Assembly: GCA_950106755.1 (NCBI GenBank)
Contig: OX467090.1
Location: 19,383,092 to 19,447,091, forward strand
Length of the DNA stretch: 64,000 bases
Source of the DNA: Climacium dendroides
Lineage: Eukaryota > Streptophyta > Bryopsida > Hypnales > Climaciaceae
Direction: 5' to 3'
Of the stretch, positions 52,494 to 64,000 are shown in pieces; the first letter of the stretch is position 1; every line of letters begins with the position of its first letter. The notes beneath the pieces are model-generated. The model was not told the DNA's origin and did not search any database. It saw nothing but the letters and a program-made list of their open reading frames with translations. Position numbers and translations under genes: made by a program.

Positions 52494-53228
52494 GAGTCCA
52501 AATGTAACTTGTTAATAGAGGTTTGGGATGAGGACTCAATTTTTGAGTACAAAGGAATCACTCAACCATTCTCATTATAGTAAATGTAGTGACGCAACTC
52601 AACCTCCTCTCCTCGAATCGAGGGCTGCCAAAGAGCTCGATTACTCACTCTTCCAAATTTCCTAAGCCCTGAACCCTAAAAAAACAAAAAACAAACTAGA
52701 ACTGGAAACTGGAAGACACACTTTACACTAGGAAGCAAGCACCTAAATTTGACATCTGCCTTGTAAATCATCCCTAGCCTTCAGATAATATACATGGAAC
52801 GAGTCATAGATACAAGTTATCCTTCAATGATTGATATGAACCTAGCCTTCAGATTATATTGCCAAATTCTCCAATATCCAACAAAGACAAGCACAGCCAG
52901 TTTTTCTCTTTGCTATCATCGTAGGTATAGATTTAAGTTCAAGGACACTTTCTATTAAGACCTTAATGTTGGCCCGATTTCAAAATCACTAATATCAAGC
53001 TTAGATCATGATACTGCGCCATAAATCAGGCCTATGGGCTTTATTATATTGAAAACTGGATTGCTTCTCTTGTTCATCCAATGGACCAACTTCAAATCGG
53101 GACCACGACAATAATACACACAATTGTAAAAGCTGCACCATAGTATTGTCAATTTCATGAAATTGGTGTGATTCTGGGTGCCAGAAATTGCGTGACGTTC
53201 AGTTGCACAAAGCTCTAAGAACTAGGCA

Positions 53229-53498
53229 ATGAAACAGAGTTCACCACCATCTTCCGTGAGCCATTACCACCTCTTATTTAAGTGGAAAATCTTGTTTCAT
53301 TTCCATCTCTTAAGTGGTGAACTCTTAAACAGCTCCCTTGTGAATCAGCAACAAGAAAGTCATCAATCCTATTTCATTACAGAATTGAAGTACGTAGAGG
53401 AGATCAGCCGGCGAGGAACTGCGTTTCACATCAAAAACTTCAGTGTCGCCCCCAAGACGACCCATGGAATCCTGGATCCCGTTGACCCATTCTACTGA
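53229..53498 (+). CDS. Open frame conserved in all three GDSL units, convergent to the esterase gene
   Basis: A frame of 89 residues ending SRRGTAFHIKNFSVAPKTTH and then a DPVDPF-type tail before TGA. It is not a recognised family. The last 40 residues look more protein-like than the Ser/His-rich start, and a CATTACAG acceptor-like site at about 53376 could begin an exon there. The equivalent frames in unit 1 (32913-33164) and unit 3 (62192-62548) are each shifted by small indels, so if this is a gene only this copy is intact. It runs toward the 3' end of the minus-strand GDSL gene. It may be chance conservation from recent duplication. Confidence 0.3.
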   Translation: MKQSSPPSSVSHYHLLFKWKILFHFHLLSGELLNSSLVNQQQESHQSYFITELKYVEEISRRGTAFHIKNFSVAPKTTHGILDPVDPFY

Positions 53499-54689
53499 AG
53501 ATGAAAGAGTGCAGGAAAAGCCGCCCGGGTAAACAAAGACAATCAGTCTCGCAATCAGTGACAGAAAGTGTTTTCCTGTTTTAATTTGGGGCCGGGGGCA
53601 ACACTGGAAACTGGGAATGACTCCGGGAAGTATGATATATTAATTAATACAGAGATGTATCGCCTTGACTGTAAGGAGCAAAAGCTTGCTCATGTGCAGT
53701 TTGGACTCATGTAAACTTCTGTGCCTGCTGTATCACAACCTGGCAGGCGTTCGTAGTCACTATGGCTGTCCCCGATGCCCGTGCGGCAAACATTAACAAA
53801 AGCACTCGGAACAAAGGATTCACGTCTTGGGGAATCAATTAATCAAGGCAGGGAGAATTGACTCAAGGAGTAGTAGGTTGTGCAGAAAGCATGATCAGAT
53901 GTTACAATCACGAACTCCCTACTCGCACCAACTTGTGAGATCATTTGAATATCGCCCCGCATTCCGGGTCTGTACTGAAGAAAAACAAAAGTTTGGAACG
54001 GATAATCATTGCCATGGAAGTCCTTAGTCTTGCAACCTCACATCTACCTAATGTCAAATTCGTCAAATTGGGAAAAATTCAAGAAATTGAGACGTCTTCA
54101 AACGCCCGGACCGGACCCGTCCGGACACTTAGATCTATACCAGTCCTCGTACTGAAAGCTTCATGCAATGCAATGTCGAGTCAATTGAATGCATTTGGCC
54201 ACAGTGGCTTCAGCCACTCCAAGTAATAAATCCGGACAGACTCAGAATTTGCGCAAATCACCCTTCCGTTGGAATGATTTACAGGTTCAATGACGTCGTA
54301 GTCGGGCTATCCCTTGAATGGGGGTGAATTATGCATGTGCTCATGTCCTTGCCCACCAAGAAAATAATACGTGACAGCCGCCCTGTTCAAAGATTGAGTG
54401 ATCCAATAAAATTATACTTGCACCAACGCCATAAGCCATGATATAACGCAATTGCGAGTGGAAGTGAACCCAACTTCAGGATCCACGATTTCAAGTATCA
54501 ATGAATTTCGATTCCCAAGAATGAGGACATTTGCTGCGTTGAGATCAATCTCAACACATAAGAATGTTGGATTACTAACGATGAAAGCGTTACTCTATAA
54601 AGTCGCTCGACCACTCTAAGCAATGGGATCGAAGCGACCATCTGTACTGTACATGCCCTCGGGTGCCCCCTGGCTCTCGACTGAATGAA

Positions 54690-56271
54690 CTACTGGGGGT
54701 CGTCGAAGTGCGTGAAGTCGGGGGAGCAGTTGAGCCCGCCCTTCGGGGTGATGTGCTTGCCCTGCAGGAACGCCGTCACGGCGGCCTTGTTGAACGTGTT
54801 GGACGTGTGGATGCCGTCCCAGCTCAGATGCGCCGCGGGATCCGCGCAGTACGTGGAGGTGAGATTCACGAAGTGTTTCGAAACCAGGCCCGAGTGTCCG
54901 CAAGTCACCTCCTTGTTGAAGTTGTACGCGCCGCCCGCGCCGCAGCAAGCCTGGAGCGGCGCCGTGACGTTGTACTTCTTGGGCTCCTTCAGGATGTCCG
55001 TGTACACGCCGGAAGCGTCGCCGTACAGCAGCTGCGCCTGCGGGTACTTGGCCCGCAGCTCCTCCATCTTCTCGCCCAGCAGCTGGTTGTGTTGTCGCGT
55101 GATTCGGTTCAGGTCGCTGAGGCAGCCGTGGCTGTCGTACTCGGCGTGCGGGCCGCCGTACATGGACAGCATGGCGGGCATGCAGCCCAAGGGAGGCAGG
55201 TTCACCACCAGAATGGTGCGCGCCGTGGGCATCTGCAGCGTGGGCGTGGCCGGGGGCGTGTACAGCACGGGCGTGAGCAGCGCCTTGATGTGCGTTTCGA
55301 TGGCTTCCACCACCTGCGGGACGATGGAGCGCGTCTGGCGAGGAGTGAGCGTCTTGTCGTAGAGGCTGGAGAAGTAGTCTTGGTAGCCGGACCACACCAG
55401 GAACAGCGAGTCGCTCACGGTGGCCAGCTTGGGCAGGCTCTGGTTGAGTCCGCGCGTGGTGAAATTGGCGCTCTCGTAGAACCACACGCGCACTTTGTAG
55501 CGCTCGTACCACTGGTGCTGCACGTCCAGCGAGAACGGGCTGTTGAATCCCGAGTCCCTGCGCCACACCTTCACGCTCCTCGCCGGCGCGCCGTAGGCCG
55601 CGAAGTTGGTGCCGTTGGTGAAGACGCCTCCCGTGCCTCGCAGCATGGGGTAGATGGGCCGCCGTCCCACTCCGAAAGCTGCCATTCCACAGAGCCAGCA
55701 GCAAATCCCATCAGTACACTGTCTTCGACAATCCCTTCATGAATGCCGCAGGGGTGCAACTCCATTCATTTCTCCACGCACTGACGTCACAGATTCGTTG
55801 TAAATCAACCCCTCGAGCTCTCCAGCTAGCTAGTACAGTAGTCATGACTGTGCAATATTTACAACTTAGTTCTGAAAAGGTTTCTTGGTGGCGCCGGCTA
55901 GCTTGCAAAGTCTTTTAGTAATTCATTAGTTGCTGGAGTGGTTGTTATTTAATTTGAGGGTCGCAGGATGGAATGGAGTGAGTTCAGTTCGTACCAAGGA
56001 AGTCGAGCACCAATTTTCCGTCGGTGTATCGATCCGCGGCGTGGCCCGGAAACAGAACGCCATTGGGGTCGAGCTCGGCGTGGGCGAACTGGTCGGGAAA
56101 GGCCGCGATGGAGTTTCCGGTGTCGGTCAGCGAGTCGCCGAACGCATACACCGCCGGGAACTTGCACTCGGGCAAGGCCTGTTTGGCGGAAGCCAGGCGC
56201 ATGGATTGCAGGAAGCAGGCAGCGAGGAGGACACCCCAGCAGAGCATCCCCAGGCTCGACGTGGACGCCAT
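54690..56271 (-). CDS. GDSL esterase/lipase, copy 2 (two exons, 421 residues)
   Basis: Exons 56271-55995 and 55678-54690 on the minus strand; intron of 316 bp. Same secreted SGNH-type esterase as copy 1: signal peptide, GDSL Ser47, GYQD at block III (Gln192), and a WDGIH catalytic Asp/His near the C-terminus. It differs from copy 3 at one residue I can see (Val216 here, Ala there) and lacks the four-residue insert of copy 1. The frame is open for 88 codons upstream of the chosen ATG, but the signal peptide starts exactly at 56271 in the same way as in copy 1. The promoter position equivalent to the copy 1 TATA reads GTACAAATGG. It is transcribed away from the palindrome centre, divergent from copy 3. 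Probably intact. Confidence 0.9.
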
Positions 56272-57511
56272 TAATCTTGACGTCGTGTCCAGCCCCAAAG
56301 CGGACTTGCTAATCCACCAGCTAGCGAAGCGAATGCTGCGTCGATTCGATTCGACCAGGAAGCCAATACCTTTCGGTTCCAGATATACACCCCCGGCGAT
56401 CGAGTTAATTGGTGGAGCCACAGTCCGTCGGTGTAGTAAGCATGGAGGTCGGTGTGTCGATGGAGGCAGTTGCGTTCGAGTTGGAATGAGATTGGAGTGC
56501 GAGTGCTGCCCATTTGTACTCAGCGAAGGAAGCACGAGGTACGTCTGCGACCGGGCGGGTGCGAAGTAACACGGTACGCTTTAGTCGCAGCGTCGGAGTT
56601 GACCCGTAAAATTGATGATTGTGTAAAACAGTGGGATGAATGTAGCCCGTTTGAACGTTATTGAGGGAGGTGAGGAGGTGAACGTGTGGAGAGACTGGAC
56701 TTGGGTGGGTTTTTCTTTTCTTTTCTTTTTCCTTCTTCTGATTTCACATTGACCGTCGTTTTCATTTTCACGACGAGTAAGATTTATTGACAACAGCACA
56801 TGGAGGAAGACGGAAGCGTGTGTTGCTTTTTCTTATGTGGGTCGGTGACGCTGGAGTCTGCGGCGTTGATGTCGTGTCCGAAATGGATGGTTTTCTGGAT
56901 TGGCGACGGCTGGATGTGTGACTTTATAGTAGACTCATTTCGAGCATTTTAGTCCTGCTTCTTTGATAGCGCATGGTTTGCTCGATCGGATGTACCTTTT
57001 ACGTAACATTCAATAAGGTACTGCATCAATCCTGCAACAATACTTTATTCTTTCATATTGGACGTAGATGAATCCAGCACTGGATGACCTACATCCGAAA
57101 TAGAAGACGGACCCACGCAGATGATCATGAAACAGCGAAGGTGATCCGGCGGTACTTTCTTGTTTCATCATGAAGTTCTTGATTCTCGCTTAGCACAGGT
57201 GTAGTGTAGCCTCAGTAGCTCTCTTTGTATGCGTGTGTCACGCTGAATTTGTGTAAGTTTCAGACTGAGCGCAGTTACGGTGTACTTTGTGGCCAAGCGG
57301 AGAATGTATTGAGCATAATATATGCGCTTGTTTGAACTGCCAAGAGCGTGCGTGAATACATTGCTATGCGCGTCAGTAAGTTTGAGGACAGTGTCAGTCT
57401 GTTGCAGCGTATTTTTGTAGTAAGTTCGATACTTTAGCATTGAGTAGGGTTCTGTACGTTTTGTACTGCATCAATACTATCTGCATAGTAGTAGAATTGC
57501 ATCAATATAGA

Positions 57512-57694
57512 TAACGGATATTTCGTTAAAATGGTGATATTTTTCCACCATTTTTTCATTTATTTTCTAGGACTAGTATAGATTTCAGACCACATGATTT
57601 AAAGTTTAGGATTTGTTTAGAATTCATAACATATGGTCCAAACCTAAAAGTGCCAAGTTTGTGGAATATGGTCATTTTAACAAAGTATCCATTA
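57512..57694. mobile_element. Small MITE related to the 52175 element
   Basis: Left end AACGGATATTTCGTTAAAAT and right end ATTTTAACAAAGTATCCATT are inverted repeats. The paralogous DNA near 23850 and 29235 reads straight through without this segment, so it is an insertion. The ends resemble ATGGGGAATTTCATTAAAAT of the element at 52175. Exact borders and target duplication are uncertain. Confidence 0.6.
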
Positions 57695-57941
57695 CATGCA
57701 ATATTGTTCGGATGGAGGTACTGCTCATATAGCCTTCATGCCTGGTGCATTTCCTTTAAGCACCCGGCTTATCCCATTGAAGAGCCTCTCCCTATCCACA
57801 TACATAATAACCTTATAGAATCAAGGTAGTCAAAATTCATGGTAATGATTGTTATGTATCTAAGTTTCATTTTCCTACAACTTAAAACTAACCCCATATC
57901 ATTATATTAACCCCTTAGTACCTTGAATCATTTCCTCTAAG

Positions 57942-58122
57942 CATGGTTGTCATACTAGACACGTTACTATTCATTTTTCGTCATGTAGGACGAGTTACTA
58001 TTCATATACAATTCAATTCTTTTGTGATAGCCCCCTAAATACTTAAGAGGTACATTTGATGAATAGTAACTCGCCCTACAGGACAAGAAATGAATGGTAA
58101 CTTGTCCAGTATGACAACCATG
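57942..58122. mobile_element. 181-bp hAT-like MITE with 8-bp target duplication
   Basis: Ends CATGGTTGTCATACT and AGTATGACAACCATG, with inverted repeats of about 65 bp. CCTCTAAG flanks it at 57934-57941 and 58123-58130. The P1 left arm has a single CCTCTAAG at 24520-24527 in the same context, the empty site. The 8-bp duplication is typical of the hAT superfamily. Confidence 0.88.
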
Positions 58123-59504
58123 CCTCTAAGGAAAGGTACCTCAAAAATATATAAATAAAATGAGCTTGAATAGATTAATTTCTTCCATACATTCACTCAA
58201 TAAAGTAATCATAGGGTTTGAACTTTAAAAATGAACATTAACTAAGGTAGGAAACAACAATTTAGGGGGCTATCACAAAAAATTGAATTGAAAAAGGTCT
58301 TCGCAATTAGAGAGTAGGAACTTTAAAAGATAGATTTTAATGCATTTTTCCAAATCCATTGAAGTGAGGGTTGGATAATATACAAGTTTTTCTTATTATA
58401 GTGAAATATAAACACAAATAAAGAAACATAGTTAAAAACAATATAGATTGATGCATTTATCCTATACATGATTACCACATGAGTGACATGGTTGGAGGGC
58501 AAAAAATTTAACTAAGTGCATTTGAGCTTTTAAGATGTTGTCTTTAAAGAGTCACAAGAATTATAATTTAAATTTTTTTGAAATAAAATAAAAGTAGTAT
58601 ATTGGAGTTTTGTTGTTTTAGTTAAGCATAAAACATTGGAAATCAAGAACTACGTGAAAATTCAAATTTTGATTCAAAATGTCCACCAAGCTTGTCCTTT
58701 ACGGTTAAGTAGGTAGACTTTGGTTGACCTTCTTAATTATGCTTATGCTTGTTACTAAAGTCTTTGACAGTCATTTTCTCATCCTGTTTTGAACAGAGGA
58801 ATCCTCCCATCGACAAAAGGAACTTGGAAGGACATTTGAGCAAGTCCTTGCTTGAAAACTGAGTCACTCAAGCCATACGAATAAAACCCTACTTGTAGTG
58901 TAAAGCCCTGCTCGTTCTCTCTCCTCATTCGGAATCTCTCAAGCTAACACATAACAGAAGCAAAATACTCTTCGCTCTTCCTTTCATTCGCCGTCGAAAT
59001 GAAAACGACGGTCAATGTGAGATCAGAAGAAGGAAAAAGAAAAGAAAAGAAAACCCCTCCAAGTCCAGTCTCTCCACACGTTCACCTCCTCACCTCCCTC
59101 AATAACGTTGAGACGGTCTACATTCATCCCACTGTTTTACACAATCATCAATTTTACGGGTCAACTCCGACGCTGCGACTAAAGCGTACCGTGTTACTTC
59201 GCACCCGCCCGGTCGCAGACGTACCTCGTGCTTCCTTCGCTGGGTACAAATGGGCAGCACTCGCACTCCAATCTCATTCCAACTCGAACGCAACTGCCTC
59301 CATCCACACACCCACCTCCGTGCTTACGACACCGACGGACTGTGGCTCCACCAATTAACTCGATCGCCGGGGGTGTACATCTGGACGACTTCTCTGGAGC
59401 TGAAAGGCATTGGCTTCCTCGTCGAATCGAACCGACGCAGCTTTCGCTTCGCTAGCTGGTCGAATAGCAAGTCCGCTTCGGGGCTGGACACGACGTCAAG
59501 ATTA

Positions 59505-61086
59505 ATGGCGTCCACGTCGAGCCTGGGGATGCTCTGCTGGGGTGTCCTCCTTGCCGCCTGCTTCCTGCAATCCATGCGCCTGGCTTCCGCCAAACAGGCC
59601 TTGCCCGAGTGCAAGTTCCCGGCGGTGTATGCGTTCGGCGACTCGCTGACCGACACCGGAAACTCCATCGCGGCCTTTCCCGACCAGTTCGCCCACGCCG
59701 AGCTCGACCCCAATGGCGTTCTGTTTCCGGGCCACGCCGCGGATCGATACACCGACGGAAAATTGGTGCTCGACTTCCTTGGTACGAACTGAACTCACTC
59801 CATTCCATCCTGCGACCCTCAAATTAAATAACAACCACTCCAGCAACTAATGAATTACTAAAAGACTTTGCAAGCTAGCCGGCGCCACCAAGAAACCTTT
59901 TCAGAACTAAGTTGTAAATATTGCACAGTCATGACTACTGTACTAGCTAGCTGGAGAGCTCGAGGGGTTGATTTACAACGAATCTGTGACGTCAGTGCGT
60001 GGAGAAATGAATGGAGTTGCACCCCTGCGGCATTCATGAAGGGATTGTCGAAGACAGTGTACTGATGGGATTTGCTGCTGGCTCTGTGGAATGGCAGCTT
60101 TCGGAGTGGGACGGCGGCCCATCTACCCCATGCTGCGAGGCACGGGAGGCGTGTTCACCAACGGCACCAACTTCGCGGCCTACGGCGCGCCGGCGAGGAG
60201 CGTGAAGGTGTGGCGCAGGGACTCGGGATTCAACAGCCCGTTCTCGCTGGACGTGCAGCACCAGTGGTACGAGCGCTACAAAGTGCGCGTGTGGTTCTAC
60301 GAGAGCGCCAATTTCACCACGCGCGGACTCAACCAGAGCCTGCCCAAGCTGGCCACCGTGAGCGACTCGCTGTTCCTGGTGTGGTCCGGCTACCAAGACT
60401 ACTTCTCCAGCCTCTACGACAAGACGCTCACTCCTCGCCAGACGCGCTCCATCGTCCCGCAGGTGGCGGAAGCCATCGAAACGCACATCAAGGCGCTGCT
60501 CACGCCCGTGCTGTACACGCCCCCGGCCACGCCCACGCTGCAGATGCCCACGGCGCGCACCATTCTGGTGGTGAACCTGCCTCCCTTGGGCTGCATGCCC
60601 GCCATGCTGTCCATGTACGGCGGCCCGCACGCCGAGTACGACAGCCACGGCTGCCTCAGCGACCTGAACCGAATCACGCGACAACACAACCAGCTGCTGG
60701 GCGAGAAGATGGAGGAGCTGCGGGCCAAGTACCCGCAGGCGCAGCTGCTGTACGGCGACGCTTCCGGCGTGTACACGGACATCCTGAAGGAGCCCAAGAA
60801 GTACAACGTCACGGCGCCGCTCCAGGCTTGCTGCGGCGCGGGCGGCGCGTACAACTTCAACAAGGAGGTGACTTGCGGACACTCGGGCCTGGTTTCGAAA
60901 CACTTCGTGAATCTCACCTCCACGTACTGCGCGGATCCCGCGGCGCATCTGAGCTGGGACGGCATCCACACGTCCAACACGTTCAACAAGGCCGCCGTGA
61001 CGGCGTTCCTGCAGGGCAAGCACATCACCCCGAAGGGCGGGCTCAACTGCTCCCCCGACTTCACGCACTTCGACGACCCCCAGTAG
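59505..61086 (+). CDS. GDSL esterase/lipase, copy 3 (two exons, 421 residues)
   Basis: Exons 59505-59781 and 60098-61086; intron of 316 bp, GT-AG. Essentially the same protein as copy 2, with Ala216 in place of Val. It has a signal peptide, GDSL block with Ser47, GYQD in place of GxND, NLPPLGC, a disulfide-rich middle (ACCGAGGAY, TCGHSG) and the WDGIH catalytic pair. The frame is open upstream to 59250, but the signal peptide supports 59505 as the start. The upstream sequence reads GGTACAAATGGG where copy 1 has TATATAAATGGG. It ends in TAG, like the other two; sequence after the stop falls into different frames between copies, so TAG is a true stop here. Probably functional. Confidence 0.9.
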
Positions 61087-63093
61087 TTCATTCAGTCGAG
61101 AGCCAGGGGGCACCCGAGGGCATGTACAGTACAGATGGTCGCTTCGATCCCATTGCTTAGAGTGGTCGAGCGACTTTATAGAGTAACGCTTTCATCGTTA
61201 GTAATCCAACATTCTTATGTGTTGAGATTGATCTCAACGCAGCAAATGTCCTCATTCTTGGGAATCGAAATTCATTGATACTTGAAATCGTGGATCCTGA
61301 AGTTGGGTTCACTTCCACTCGCAATTGCGTTATATCATGGCTTATGGCGTTGGTGCAAGTATAATTTTATTGGATCACTCAATCTTTGAACAGGGCGGCT
61401 GTCACGTATTATTTTCTTGGTGGGCAAGGACATGAGCACATGCATAATTCACCCCCATTCAAGGGATAGCCCGACTACGACGTCATTGAACCTGTAAATC
61501 ATTCCAACGGAAGGGTGATTTGCGCAAATTCTGAGTCTGTCCGGATTTATTACTTGGAGTGGCTGAAGCCACTGTGGCCAAATGCATTCAATTGACTCGA
61601 CATTGCATTGCATGAAGCTTTCAGTACGAGGACTGGTATAGATCTAAGTGTCCGGACGGGTCCGGTCCGGGCGTTTGAAGACGTCTCAATTTCTTGAATT
61701 TTTCCCAATTTGACGAATTTGACATTAGGTAGATGTGAGGTTGCAAGACCAAGGGCTTCCATGGCAATGATTATCCGTTCCAAACTTTTGTTTTTCTTCA
61801 GTACAGACCCGGAATGCGGGGCGATATTCAAATGATCTCACAAGTTGGAGCGAGTAGGGAGTTCGTGATTGTAACATCTGATCATGCTTTCTGCACAACC
61901 TACTACTCCTTGAGTCAATTCTCCCTGCCTTGATTAATTGATTCCCCAAAACGTGAATCCTTTGTTCCGAGTGCTTTTGTTAATGTTTACCGCACGGGCA
62001 TCGGGGACAGCCATAGTGACTACGAACGCCTGCCAGGTTGTGATACAGCAGGCACAGAAGTTTACATGAGTCCAAACTGCACATGAGCAAGCTTTTGCTC
62101 CTTACAGTCAAGGCGATACAACTCTGTATCAATTAATTTATCATACTTCCCGGAGTCATTCCCAGTTTCCAGTGTTGCCGCCGGACACAAATTACAACAG
62201 GAAAACACTTTCTGTCACTGGTTGCGAGACTGATCGTCTTTGTTTACCCGGGCGGCTTTTCCTGCACTCTTTCATCTTCAGGAGAATGGGTCCACGGGAT
62301 CCAGGATTCCATGGGTCGTCTTGGGGTCGACACTGAAGTTTCTGATGTGAAACGCAGTTCCTCGCCGGCTGATCTCCTCTACGTACTTCAATTCTGTAAT
62401 GAAATAGGGTTGATGTCTTTCTTGTTGCTGATTCACAATGGGAGCTGTTTAAGAGTTCACCACTTAAGAGATGGAAATGAAACAAGGTTTTCCACTTAAA
62501 TAAGAGGTGGCAATGGCTCACGGAAGATTGTGGTGAACTCTGTTTCATTGCCTAGTTTTTAGAGCTTTGTGCAACCGAACGTCACGCCATTTCTGGCACC
62601 CAGAATCACACCAACTTCATGAAACTGACAATACTATGGTGCAGCTTTAACAATTGTGTGTATTATTGTCGTGGTCCCGATTTGAAGTTGGTCCATTGAA
62701 TGGATAAGAGAAGCAATCCGGTTTTCAATATAAAGCCCATAAGCCTGATTTATGGCGCTGTATCATGATCTAAGCTTGATATTGGTGATTTTGAAATCGG
62801 GCCAACATTCAGGTCTTAATAGGAAGTGGCCTTGAACTTAAATCTATACCTGTGATGATAGCACAGAGAAAAACTGGCTGTGCTTGTCTTTGTTGGATAT
62901 TGGAGAATTTGGCAATATAATTGAAATTGTCTATGTTGATATCAATCATTGAAGGATAACTTGTATCTATGACTCGTTCCATGTATATTATCTGAAGGCT
63001 AGGGATGATTTACAAGGCGAATGTCAAATTTAGGTGCTTGCTTCTTAGTGTAAAGTGTGTCTTCCAGTTTCTAGTTCTAGTTTGTTTTTTGTA
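61087..63093. other. Downstream part of GDSL unit 3
   Basis: Mirror of 52685-54689. The minus-strand frame at 62192-62548 corresponds to the open frame at 53229-53498, but an inserted base (in CACAATGGGAG against CACAAGGGAG) shifts it. No other gene. Confidence 0.6.
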
Positions 63094-64000
63094 TCTTCAA
63101 ATAAATATGACTAAAATTTTTGTATAATTTTTTTTATAAATAAGCATATATTGAAATGTACAATAGAAATTTATTGAATGATGAATGAAACATATGCAAT
63201 GGTAAATACTATAAAAGATACACATACATTAGAATGCATTAGAAATTTGACTCCATTGTTACAAAAAATGGAAACCCAAATTGAAGAATTGAAAAAAAGA
63301 ACTTATAAATCTCAAAAACTTATAAATCTCAAAAACTTGTAAATCTCAAAAACTTTGTGTACAACTTAATTATTGTGGAATCCAAAATTGCTTCAATTGA
63401 ATAAACTTCTCAAAATCATTTGGTAGTAGCAATAGAAAATTGAAATTATGAAATCTCAAAGCTCACAAAAGCACAAAATCATAGAAGTGCAAAGATGTAT
63501 AAAGCCAAGAAAAGCCATGGATTTGCTACCTCTATAATATCATCCTATGGATCCTCTTTAATATCACCTTAATTGCAACAACTATATTGTTTCTATAATA
63601 TCACCCTTTGTAAAAAGTGATATTATAAAGTGATTGCAAATTGCTACTCTATTTCTATAATATCACATTGTGTGAAAATACGATTTCTATGTATGCATGA
63701 TTGAAAGTATTTTTATAAAATATTTAAAATAATTATTTTAAAGACTTGTTGAAATCATTATCATGCATTCTATTCAAATATATCAAATTTTTACTAATAT
63801 GTGATACAATGAATGCGTAGCATAGCAAGCACGAGCCCCTAGTAGTAATGGTAGCATTTGTGATATTACAGAGGGACTTATGATTTTAGTAATATGTTCA
63901 ATACAAGAGTGGAACGTATCCAATAATAATATGTAATTTTCTTAATGTCTACTTTTTTGAAATGGTGTGAAATAGAAACCAACAAATGCAATTAGCTCTT
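63094..64000. other. AT-rich end of window
   Basis: Unique relative to the palindrome. Holds three copies of a 17-bp unit ACTTATAAATCTCAAAA at 63301-63351 and a small hairpin (TATAATATCAC / GTGATATTATA) near 63595-63627. No gene. Confidence 0.55.

Larger units (their letters stand above)
52685..56768 (-). repeat. Left arm of 10.4-kb palindrome P2 (GDSL unit copy 2)
   Basis: Reverse complement of 58995-63093 at very high identity by eye, from AACAAACTAGAACTGGAAAC at the outer edge to CGTCGTTTTCATTT at the inner edge. Differences are scattered substitutions and small indels. The spacer between the arms is about 2.2 kb. Confidence 0.9.
56769..58994. repeat. P2 spacer, diverged GDSL upstream DNA with two MITEs
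   Basis: From about 56800 to 58500 it follows the P1 left arm (22750-24950) in order and orientation (TTTCTGGATTGGCGA, CATTCARTAAGGTACTGCATCAA, CCATTGCATTTCCTTT-like, GAAAGRTACCT). From about 58900 it resembles the mirror-image upstream DNA near 29500 (AACAGAAGCAAAAT). This is therefore the joined upstream DNA of the two divergent units. No gene. Confidence 0.65.
58995..63093 (+). repeat. Right arm of 10.4-kb palindrome P2 (GDSL unit copy 3)
   Basis: Mirror image of 52685-56768. It includes the upstream region, the esterase gene, and about 2 kb of downstream DNA ending TCTAGTTCTAGTTTGTTTTTTGT. Confidence 0.9.

Noticed and set aside
53827..54226. Frames at 53827-54226 and their mirror at 61550-61949 as genes
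   Set aside because: They are shared only because the palindrome arms are nearly identical. They are absent from unit 1 and show no protein character.

Overview
This is nuclear DNA from a land plant or close streptophyte relative. It shows GT-AG introns, a ten-exon plant-type proline iminopeptidase gene, plant GDSL esterase genes, a short stretch of the plant telomere repeat (CCCTAAA), and decayed LINE, CACTA and hAT-like elements with many AT-rich repeats. The style of the LINE and of the DUF7869-like gene makes me think of a bryophyte (perhaps a thalloid liverwort), but that is a weak impression and the sequence does not prove it. No rRNA, CRISPR or intact tRNA gene is visible.

Layout. From 1 to about 16.8 kb lies a nest of broken mobile-type genes: an acidic coiled-coil-like fragment (1-907), a proline/glycine-rich fragment (2166-3287), a protein-kinase-like gene (4576-6063), a ParB/Srx-like gene on the minus strand (7474-9315) and a DUF7869/transposase-like gene on the plus strand (13965-16799). 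Each neighbourhood is rich in its own CpG palindrome: TCCGGA, then CCGATCGG, then an inverted repeat with arms TTCAACTCG and CGAGTTGAA. The last motif forms two arrays, one directly upstream of each member of the divergent ParB-like/DUF7869 pair. From 17 to 22.6 kb there is a tRNA-derived SINE-like piece, minisatellites, a CACTA end, a LINE pseudogene and a CACTA MITE.

From 22.7 to 29.5 kb is an old inverted repeat. At 29.6-33.6 kb is the first GDSL esterase/lipase unit (two exons, 425 residues). From 33.6 to 46 kb is an AT-rich gene desert with foldback elements and a long AT microsatellite. The one clear single-copy housekeeping gene, proline iminopeptidase, has ten exons at 47148-50770. 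From 52.7 to 63.1 kb is a palindrome of about 10.4 kb whose arms each carry a nearly identical, divergently transcribed GDSL gene (421 residues).

How it works together. The likely functional genes are the proline iminopeptidase and three secreted GDSL esterases, which are GC-rich islands in AT-rich surroundings. The GDSL unit multiplied as a head-to-head segment, and later MITE insertions can be dated against empty sites in the sister arms. The mobile genes are all broken, and most of their in-frame stops are TAG. That pattern fits CAG-to-TAG decay at methylated CHG sites. The most unusual signal is the pair of palindrome arrays upstream of the ParB-like/DUF7869 pair.
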